Positions 1-5,147 of a stretch of DNA of 5,147 bases are shown one piece after another (the stretch's first letter is position 1; each line of letters opens with the position of its first letter). The DNA comes from Gammaproteobacteria bacterium UBA6968 (GTDB lineage: Bacteria; Pseudomonadota; Gammaproteobacteria; Pseudomonadales; Azotimanducaceae): the NCBI GenBank assembly GCA_002450255.1, contig DJYW01000024.1:22980-28126 (forward strand). The letters are read 5' to 3'. The translations under genes were made by a program, and so were the position numbers. The notes under the pieces were generated by a model. It did no database searches and was not told the DNA's origin. It worked only from the letters and a program-made list of their open reading frames with translations.

Positions 1-50
1 TTCGCTGGAGTCTTTTCGCTGGAGCCTATTCCTTTACTCTTGCTCGCTGA

Positions 51-410
51 AACCAATCAGCTTGGACGCTGTTTGCCACATCGGCCAGCGTTGCCAAGAT
101 GATCGCACAATTTAAGGGTGGCATGTCGACAACTTTGCCGCTCGAATCTTTCAAACATTGCGCAAGGCTAATCCCAACGCTGCGGACATTTTCTACCTTG
201 GTTTTAAAGCGTGGAGGCCATATGGCGTTTACGCCAATTGCCGAAACACCGATATCACAAAACGTTCTTATACCTTATATAACATCGGCGCATAACTACC
301 CACCACGGCCTCCATCTTCACCCTATAATGACCCGCCGGAGAGCAATGTGCTTGCCGCGACAATTGCGGCGATGGCAACGCGTATAATAGATGAACGGAA
401 TCGCGTATAA
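51..410 (+). other. Non-annotated left region; possible decayed coding sequence
   Basis: I do not recognise a gene here. The longest plus-strand frame is open from 51 to the stop at 408-410, with an ATG at 99 and a second ATG at 222 preceded by GGAGG at 213-217. The protein-like quality moves between frames. From 116 to 292 a different frame reads naturally (for example NPNAADIFYLGFKAWRPYG) but has no ATG and begins right after a stop at 113-115. From about 290 the first frame again looks protein-like, ending ATIAAMATRIIDERNRV. Two compensating shifts, near 115 and near 290, would join these into one product, which suggests a frameshifted relic or sequence errors. It is equally possible that this is plain intergenic DNA. 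Bases 1-50 hold only a 10-base direct repeat (TTCGCTGGAG at 1-10 and 15-24). No function can be given. Confidence 0.22.
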
Positions 411-425
411 CTCACCAAAATGAGA

Positions 426-464
426 GCGAGTCTTGGTCGTGATCTTTGCGTCGGAAAGACTCGC
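426..464 (+). promoter_or_regulatory. Inverted repeat / hairpin in the tolC leader
   Basis: GCGAGTCTT at 426-434 is perfectly complementary to AAGACTCGC at 456-464, a 9-bp stem with a 21-base loop. It lies 25 bases before the tolC ATG and upstream of its Shine-Dalgarno. No T-run follows, so it is not a typical intrinsic terminator. It could be an operator for a dimeric repressor or a leader-RNA hairpin. The symmetry is seen directly; the function is inferred. Confidence 0.3.
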
Positions 465-477
465 CAGACCAGTTGTA

Positions 478-483
478 AAGGAA
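478..483 (+). promoter_or_regulatory. Ribosome binding site of tolC
   Basis: AAGGAA ends six bases before the ATG at 490. This is good Shine-Dalgarno spacing and supports that ATG as the true start. The encoded N-terminus is a typical signal peptide, which agrees with the choice. Confidence 0.7.
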
Positions 484-489
484 CTGTAG

Positions 490-1920
490 ATGCTACTAAC
501 TTCGATAACACCAAAGCCCCTTTTATGGCCAAGTTTGTGGATCGCTTTGACGCTTGCAACGCTTGTGCTTTTGCCCAGCCATGGTGCTTTCGGTGAGGAC
601 TTGGTTAGCGTTTATCAAAATGCCCGCGACAACGATCCGATACTAGCCGCAGCCCAGGCGTCATTCGCTGCAACCCGAGAACGCGTTCCGCAGGCCCGAG
701 CACGACTGCTGCCAAACGTAACCGGTAGCGCCAATCGATCTGAGACCACGCGCGACCTGCCTGGCGCGACTCTCGCCACCGGCCAAGCAATACCATCTGA
801 AAAATTCTTCAGCCACGGCTGGAACGCACAGCTACGTCAATCTTTGTTCGATATGCCTAGCTGGTTTGCACTTGGTGGCGCTAAGGCGAGCGTTAGGGCA
901 GCTGAATTTGAGTTAGAAGCACAGCGACAGGACCTGATCGTGCGCGTACTCCAGGCTTACCTCAATGTCTTGCGAGCACAGGACCGTTTAGATACGACTA
1001 ACGCTGAAGTCACCGCCGTGCAGCGGCAGCTAGAGCAGGTGCAACAACGCTTCGAAGTGGGCTTGGTCGCGATTACGGATGTGTTGGAATCACAAGCTGC
1101 CTTTGATAACACTGAAGTCCGCCGCATTCAGGCCATTAGCGATTTGGAAATTGCATTCGAAACCCTAACCACATTAACTGGCAGCTCTTTTGAGCGCCTG
1201 GACCGGTTAAGTGAGACCCTGCCCATCGTAAATCCCGATCCATTTGATGAATCGGCCTGGGTCGATACCGCGCTGAGCTCGAACTTAGCCATTCGCGCAG
1301 CGGCAGAACAACTCGCCGCGAGCCGCAAGGATGTCAATTCAAAACGCTCAGAGCACTTACCCACAGTTGCCGCCACTGCCACCCAAAGTCATAACGTGTC
1401 CGGCGGCGCGAACTTTTTCAACTCTGACACCACGGACACTACTGTCTACGGTGTGCAAATCACCATGCCAATCTATGCGGGCGGACTCACCCGTTCCCGC
1501 AATCGTGAATCAAGCGCGCGGGTCACCCAAGCTGAGGAGCAATTACGCAACCAACAGCTGACGGTCACCAGAGACACGCGCAACCTGTTCCTTTCCGTAA
1601 CCACAGACGTGGTTCGCGTAAAAGCACGTCTGCGGGCAATCAAATCGGCACAGTCGGCGTTAGACGCTACAGAGACGGGCTATGAAGTTGGCACGCGTAA
1701 CATTGTCGACGTACTGCAGGCGCAACAACGCCTGTTTGGCTCGCAGTTCGATTATGCGGATTCGCGTTACAACTACGTGCTCAACCTGATGCGATTGCGA
1801 CAAGCGACAGGCGGTTTGTCTGCTACGGATCTAGAGCAACTGAATCTGTTCACAGACGCAGAAAATCCCGTCGTCAGAATTTTCTCACTGACGGGACGCC
1901 AGCCAAGCAGCGGCGGCTAG
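490..1920 (+). CDS. tolC: TolC family outer membrane efflux/secretion channel
   Basis: This is the outer-membrane and periplasmic duct that docks with inner-membrane RND, ABC or MFS pumps and their adaptor proteins to export drugs or type I secreted proteins. The 476-residue precursor matches the usual TolC length. Residues 1-35 form a signal peptide with a hydrophobic stretch at about 11-29 and likely cleavage after AFG, so the mature chain begins EDLVSVYQNARDNDP, a typical TolC opening. The two-fold internal repeat is visible: QRFEVGLVAITDVLESQA (about 187-203) matches TGYEVGTRNIVDVLQAQQ (about 396-413). The beta-barrel strand regions include about 107-120 and 319-330 (TVYGVQITMPIYAGG). Long heptad-rich helices fill the rest. 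The start is backed by a good ribosome binding site. The next gene is convergent and no pump or adaptor gene is adjacent, so it probably serves several pumps. Family assignment is firm; orthology to E. coli TolC rather than a specialised paralogue is likely but not proven. Confidence 0.93.
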   Translation: MLLTSITPKPLLWPSLWIALTLATLVLLPSHGAFGEDLVSVYQNARDNDPILAAAQASFAATRERVPQARARLLPNVTGSANRSETTRDLPGATLATGQAIPSEKFFSHGWNAQLRQSLFDMPSWFALGGAKASVRAAEFELEAQRQDLIVRVLQAYLNVLRAQDRLDTTNAEVTAVQRQLEQVQQRFEVGLVAITDVLESQAAFDNTEVRRIQAISDLEIAFETLTTLTGSSFERLDRLSETLPIVNPDPFDESAWVDTALSSNLAIRAAAEQLAASRKDVNSKRSEHLPTVAATATQSHNVSGGANFFNSDTTDTTVYGVQITMPIYAGGLTRSRNRESSARVTQAEEQLRNQQLTVTRDTRNLFLSVTTDVVRVKARLRAIKSAQSALDATETGYEVGTRNIVDVLQAQQRLFGSQFDYADSRYNYVLNLMRLRQATGGLSATDLEQLNLFTDAENPVVRIFSLTGRQPSSGG

Positions 1921-1938
1921 TAAGCTCGGCTTGGCCGG

Positions 1939-1961
1939 GCTTCGATAGCGTTCTACGAAGC
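1939..1961. terminator. Hairpin between convergent tolC and waaA (possible terminator)
   Basis: GCTTCG at 1939-1944 pairs with CGAAGC at 1956-1961. Inside it TAG at 1946-1948 pairs with CTA at 1953-1955 around a CGTT loop, leaving one bulged A at 1945. The compact 9-bp stem starts 19 bases after the tolC stop, where a terminator would be expected. On the plus strand it is followed only by GTGCTTT, and on the minus strand there is no T-run, so intrinsic termination would be weak. It could instead protect the 3' end of the tolC mRNA. The rest of the 181-base gap holds an 8-base direct repeat (GGTCTACG at 1982-1989 and 2018-2025) and no convincing gene. Confidence 0.35.
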
Positions 1962-2101
1962 GTGCTTTGGCCCCTGCATCGGGTCTACGAATCATATACA
2001 GGATTCTGGATATTGCTGGTCTACGTCTCGACCAACTGCTCGGATACCGCGCAGCTACTCATCAGCGGTGCACCTTGTTGGCCAACCGACGTCTATGGTC
2101 G

Positions 2102-3484
2102 CTACGCCTTAGTAGTGAGAAAAGCTGTGCTCGTCAGAGCAGCTGCTTCTTCAAGCAAAAGTTTTTGGCGGTCGTTTGCCCCACGATTGTGCTGTACCAC
2201 AGCCAACAACGCCTGCCCTCGCCTCTTACGATACAACGCATCATTTATGTGGACTGCTATCACTGCAGCTAAGGCGGCACCGTAATCCGCCGGATCTGTA
2301 GACTCATCCAACACGCAGTCAGCTGGAAACTCGGCGAAAATGTCAGCGAAATTATGGATATGTGGGCCGCTGATAAAAGGCGTCTGCATTAACGCCGGCT
2401 CGATTGGGTTGTGGCCACCATGTGGAACGAGGCTACCACCCAAAAAGGTTGCTGCTGCACTCGGAAACAGCGGCAGCAAAAGACCCAGTTCATCTACTAA
2501 AAACACATCGGCAGGTTTGGTGTCCGGCGCAATCTCGCTGCTCCGCCTGACGCTAAACCCATGCTCTGTGATCTGCTTGACTATTGCGTTACATCGGTGC
2601 GGGTGGCGCGGTGCCAGGATCAAGCAAAGACCGGAAAACTGTGTTTGCAAACGCGAATGCGCGGCGAGAATGTGCGCCTCTTCACCCGCATGCGTGGACG
2701 CCGCCATCCAAACTTTTGGTACCGAGTTAAAAAAGTGTGCGAAGCGCTCGGTGACTTCTGCAAGATTTTGCGGTATCTGGGCATCAAACTTAATCGAACC
2801 GCTAACAAATATTCTCTCTTCACTAACCCCGCAGCTCAGAAATCTCGATCGATGTGCCTCTGCCTGGCAGGCTACCGCATTTAACTTAGCGAACAAGTCG
2901 AAGGTTAAGCTGGGCAAACGCAGATAGCGGCCCGCAGAGCGTTCGGACAAACGTCCATTCAGCAGTACAATAGGAATTTCCGCAGCAGACGCCTGTTGAA
3001 TCTGAGTAGGCCAAAGCTCGGTCTCAACCAGAGCCAACAGCTTAGGTCTAACGCGTGTCAAAAATCGCCGCACGGCTCCTGGACTGTCATAAGGCGCGTA
3101 GCAGTGTGCAACATTCGGAAGATGCGCGAATAAGCGCTGCACTTGGGCCGACCCCGAAGGCGTCGTGGTAGTCACCAGAATTGCTTGGTCGGCATGCGTT
3201 TTTGCTAGCGGGTCCAATAACGGCGCCAGCGCTATTACTTCACCAGCGGAAACCGCATGTATCCACAATGCATCACGAGGAATAGCGGCGGGGATAATTC
3301 CCAGCCGCTCGCGAACGCGTTTGCGATAGGCGGGTTCGCGGCGACTGCGCCACAACAAGCGGAGCCAAACCAAGGGCCATGCAAGCGTGGCGAGAACTTG
3401 ATAAACAGCCAGTGCCGCTTTACGACGCGCAGCGCTGGGGATTAGCGGTCTGCTAGACGCTATGCCAGGCACTGATTCAGGCAC
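2102..3484 (-). CDS. waaA: 3-deoxy-D-manno-octulosonic acid (Kdo) transferase WaaA
   Basis: This glycosyltransferase (GT30 family) moves Kdo from CMP-Kdo onto the lipid IVA precursor at the cytoplasmic face of the inner membrane, a key step of LPS inner-core assembly. The 460 residues show an N-terminal membrane anchor (about 27-45), then PAYRKRVRERLG, then IHAVSAGEV (about 75-83) with the glutamate at 82 in the position of the family's catalytic residue. Further family motifs are TTTTPSGS, YAPYDSPGAVRRFL (129-142), ETELWP (154-159), NGRLSERSAGRY, SGSIKFD, AASTHAGEE (261-269), APRHPHR and FLGGSLVPHGGHNPIEPA (347-364), then SGPHIHNF. The start is GTG, overlapping the upstream gene by 8 bases, with AGGA 3 bases before it. 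Homology begins only near residue 27, so the protein carries an N-terminal extension compared with the roughly 425-residue E. coli enzyme, and a later start cannot be excluded. Whether it adds one, two or more Kdo residues cannot be read from sequence. Confidence 0.95.
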   Translation of the reverse strand: MPESVPGIASSRPLIPSAARRKAALAVYQVLATLAWPLVWLRLLWRSRREPAYRKRVRERLGIIPAAIPRDALWIHAVSAGEVIALAPLLDPLAKTHADQAILVTTTTPSGSAQVQRLFAHLPNVAHCYAPYDSPGAVRRFLTRVRPKLLALVETELWPTQIQQASAAEIPIVLLNGRLSERSAGRYLRLPSLTFDLFAKLNAVACQAEAHRSRFLSCGVSEERIFVSGSIKFDAQIPQNLAEVTERFAHFFNSVPKVWMAASTHAGEEAHILAAHSRLQTQFSGLCLILAPRHPHRCNAIVKQITEHGFSVRRSSEIAPDTKPADVFLVDELGLLLPLFPSAAATFLGGSLVPHGGHNPIEPALMQTPFISGPHIHNFADIFAEFPADCVLDESTDPADYGAALAAVIAVHINDALYRKRRGQALLAVVQHNRGANDRQKLLLEEAAALTSTAFLTTKA

Positions 3485-4064
3485 GTTCCTGAAGCGGGCC
3501 GAGCATCTGAGTAAGCCAGGTCATAATAGCGGCTGACTGTATGGAAGGCAGCACCTTATCCACTCGCAGATATTCCTTAGCTGCTTCGTCCGATGCAAAA
3601 ACGCGCCTCACCACCAAACTCGAGGCACCCGCACGGGATGCCAAAAATCCCAGCGCCTCGGTGCCGCTTACCGCGCCGAGTCCTTCATCCACAACAATTA
3701 GAAGATCGGCGTCAGTAAGGTGTTTCTCAGCGCGGTTTGTGAGGTGAGCCAAGCATTCGCCTCGAGTGCTAAATGGAATGCCCAATTGATCGGTCGCGTC
3801 ACGATCCAGACCAGCCAACCGCTCCTCGGTAACCGTCTGCCAATCCTGCAATTGGATAATGTCAGTGGTTGTTTGCATTGCTGCTAACTCTGCGATGACA
3901 GCGGCACCGAGCTCGTCGGCACCCACATAGGTCACTGCCGTGCAGCTCGCGCCCAGGCGCTGGCAGGCGTTGATCAACTCAATCATGCCAAGACTGCTCT
4001 GTCGCGGCGCTGAGGGGTAGCTCAAATCGCCTAAAACTAGAACTTTGCAAGAATCGACGGACAT
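3477..4064 (-). CDS. Truncated PfkB/HldE-like protein, probably a kinase-dead relative
   Basis: I see no named family directly, but the layout follows the N-terminal two thirds of a PfkB-type sugar kinase, closest to the heptose-7-phosphate kinase domain of HldE (RfaE). Numbered from the upstream ATG at 4109: VLVLGDLS (23-30) matches the opening VLVVGDVM strand. RLGASCTAVTYVGADELG (51-68) matches the LGA..T..G..G.DE.G segment. TVTEERLAG (92-100) matches the TTxKTR strand. ADLLIVVDEGLGAVSG (134-149) aligns with the ADxxVLSDYxKG strand. SRAGASSLVVRRV (158-170) aligns with the ARxAGVPVLVDPKG strand. The GGAANVA sugar-binding motif, SDY.KG and DPKG are altered, and the protein ends about 110 residues early, without the GAGD catalytic loop and nucleotide pocket. 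The frame is otherwise intact, so it is not obviously a pseudogene. I prefer the ATG at 4064, just before the homology; an ATG at 4109 would add 15 residues. Its stop overlaps the waaA start, suggesting coupled expression. Activity as a kinase is unlikely; a regulatory or scaffold role is only inference. Confidence 0.72.
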   Translation of the reverse strand: MSVDSCKVLVLGDLSYPSAPRQSSLGMIELINACQRLGASCTAVTYVGADELGAAVIAELAAMQTTTDIIQLQDWQTVTEERLAGLDRDATDQLGIPFSTRGECLAHLTNRAEKHLTDADLLIVVDEGLGAVSGTEALGFLASRAGASSLVVRRVFASDEAAKEYLRVDKVLPSIQSAAIMTWLTQMLGPLQERA

Positions 4065-4130
4065 ATCGGTGTATAGCGTTCTTATAGCTTCTGATTGGCG
4101 GCAAAGCATAGCATAGCCAAGCCTCGCGAA

Positions 4131-5099
4131 ATGATTCGCAGGCTAACGGCCGTGGGGTATCATCGCGCCACACTGCCTTGGATACCTGTCGCATTGGCTA
4201 ACCGCAAACGCTCTGCTTGGTTAAGTATTTTGTTGACCGCTCCGGTCATACCACTAGCGTGGATTATTAGTCGATTGCCGCTGCAATGGATTTTTGTATT
4301 AGGTGGGTTTCTAGGCAATCTCATGCTGGTCCTGTCACCGCGTCGCCGCCACATTTGCGAGGTCAATATCGCGAAGTGTTTTCCACATTTAAGCGCTGCC
4401 GAGCAACGCGCTTTTGTCGTCGAGAACTTTCGTCACACCGCAATCGGCATACTGGAAGCGACCATCATTTGGTTAAACCCGGGGCGCGATCTTGAATCGA
4501 ACTTTGTGCTAAAGGGTTTAGAACATGTTCACGCAGCCCAAGCCGATGGCAGCGGCGTGCTGTTAATCGGCTGCCACTTCACCAGCCTGGATATTCTGGC
4601 TCCGATCTTAGGTAAGCACTTTGATCTCGGGGCGACCTATCGCGTCAACAAAAACCCGCTGCTCGAGAGGCTGCAAAGAGAAGGCCGCAACCGCTTCGCC
4701 AACCATATCATCGACCGAAACGACATGCGTCGCGTGTACAAGCTACTGCGTCGCAGTGCCGTAGTCTGGTACCTACCAGACCAGGATTACGGCGCAAAAC
4801 ACGCAACTTTTACGCCTTTCTTTGGGGTCCCTGCTGCGACGATTACAGCGACTTCCCGAATCGCCAAGACCACTCAAGCCAAGATTATTTTGTTGCGCCA
4901 TATACGCGATACAAAAACGGGCACCTGGGAACTAGTGTTTAGTCCCGCGCTGGAGGATTTTCCTAGTGATGACGCAAATGTTGATGCCGAGCGTCTGAAC
5001 GCGCTTATCGAAAGCCAGATCAGACACGCGCCGGAGCAATATCTGTGGAGTCATAGACGTTTCAAAACGCGCCCACCTGGCGAAGCCGGTTTTTACTGA
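4131..5099 (+). CDS. lpxL: Lipid A biosynthesis acyltransferase (LpxL/HtrB type)
   Basis: This inner-membrane enzyme transfers a secondary acyl chain (laurate in E. coli LpxL) from acyl-ACP to the Kdo-modified lipid A precursor. The protein has an N-terminal membrane anchor (AWLSILLTAPVIPLAWIIS), then RRRHICEVNIAKCFP. The catalytic HX4D box is in GCHFTSLD, with the histidine and aspartate encoded near 4575 and 4590. YRVNKNPLLERLQREGRNR, VVWYLPDQDYG and FTPFFGVPAATITATSRIA match the LpxL pattern, as does the C-terminal APEQYLWSHRRFKTRPPG. From the ATG at 4131 it has 322 residues, against 306 for E. coli LpxL. Other in-frame starts are TTG 4095, which overlaps the divergent gene, and GTG 4152, which has AGG nine bases before it; none has a strong Shine-Dalgarno, so the exact start is uncertain. 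It is divergent from the waaA pair. LpxM, LpxP and other paralogues share the fold, so acyl-chain specificity is not established. Confidence 0.92.
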   Translation: MIRRLTAVGYHRATLPWIPVALANRKRSAWLSILLTAPVIPLAWIISRLPLQWIFVLGGFLGNLMLVLSPRRRHICEVNIAKCFPHLSAAEQRAFVVENFRHTAIGILEATIIWLNPGRDLESNFVLKGLEHVHAAQADGSGVLLIGCHFTSLDILAPILGKHFDLGATYRVNKNPLLERLQREGRNRFANHIIDRNDMRRVYKLLRRSAVVWYLPDQDYGAKHATFTPFFGVPAATITATSRIAKTTQAKIILLRHIRDTKTGTWELVFSPALEDFPSDDANVDAERLNALIESQIRHAPEQYLWSHRRFKTRPPGEAGFY

Positions 5100-5147
5100 C
5101 GGCTCACTTCCTCATCCACTGTCTCGTCCAGCCCCCGTCCAGTTCCT

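Noticed and set aside
1..102. Frame open from the left edge to a TGA at 100-102, as the end of an upstream gene
   Set aside because: Only 33 codons without a recognisable motif; a second frame is also open from the edge to 115.
26..280. Minus-strand open stretch of 85 codons ending VQADWFQRARVKE
   Set aside because: No ATG until late in the frame and no recognisable family; it is codon-aligned antisense to the plus-strand segment, so only one strand, if either, is real.
324..388. Perfect TATAAT hexamers at 324-329 and 383-388 as tolC promoters
   Set aside because: No acceptable -35 box at 16-18 bases upstream of either, so they may be chance matches.
323..415. Minus-strand frame that reads like a short lipoprotein-type signal peptide (SSIIRVAIAAIVAASTLLSGG) from a GTG at 413-415
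   Set aside because: It stops after 30 residues, the lipobox cysteine is absent, no Shine-Dalgarno precedes the GTG, and it is the exact antisense of a plus-strand frame.
1967..2272. Plus-strand frame starting with TTG in the tolC-waaA gap
   Set aside because: Most of it is antisense to the waaA 3' end, it has no ribosome binding site and no family resemblance.
5093..5147. Possible 3' end of a minus-strand gene at the right edge (frames ending LDETVDEEVSRQ or LDGGWTRQWMRK)
   Set aside because: Two different frames are equally plausible and only about 50 bases are visible, so no gene can be supported.

Overview
The window looks like chromosomal DNA from a Gram-negative proteobacterium, most likely a gammaproteobacterium. 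The evidence is a TolC-type outer-membrane channel beside two lipid A/Kdo genes (waaA and an lpxL-type acyltransferase) with clear proteobacterial motifs. Base composition is moderate. I see no transposase, integrase, CRISPR array, tRNA or rRNA, and I cannot name the genus.

Layout from left to right. Bases 1-489 hold no gene I recognise. Protein-like segments on the plus strand change frame and suggest a decayed gene, and a 9-bp inverted repeat lies in the leader just before tolC. Bases 490-1920 (+) encode a complete TolC-family precursor with a signal peptide and the two-fold internal repeat of the family. Bases 1921-2101 separate two convergent genes and contain one compact hairpin. Bases 2102-3484 (-) encode WaaA, the Kdo transferase. 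Bases 3477-4064 (-), or to 4109 with an upstream start, encode a small intact protein that resembles the first two thirds of a PfkB/HldE-type sugar kinase but lacks its catalytic C-terminal part. It overlaps the waaA start by 8 bases, so the two are probably cotranscribed and coupled. Divergently, at about 4131-5099 (+), lies an LpxL/HtrB-type lipid A acyltransferase. The last 48 bases show nothing firm.

Three of the four genes share an envelope theme. WaaA adds Kdo to the lipid A precursor at the cytoplasmic face of the inner membrane, and the LpxL-type enzyme then adds a secondary acyl chain to the Kdo-modified lipid A. An intact HldE would make the heptose donor for the inner core, so the truncated HldE-like protein sits where an LPS-core gene would be expected, but it appears to have lost kinase chemistry. 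TolC gives an exit duct through the outer membrane for efflux or type I secretion. Its pump partners are not in the window. The most unusual item is the kinase-derived small protein coupled to waaA.
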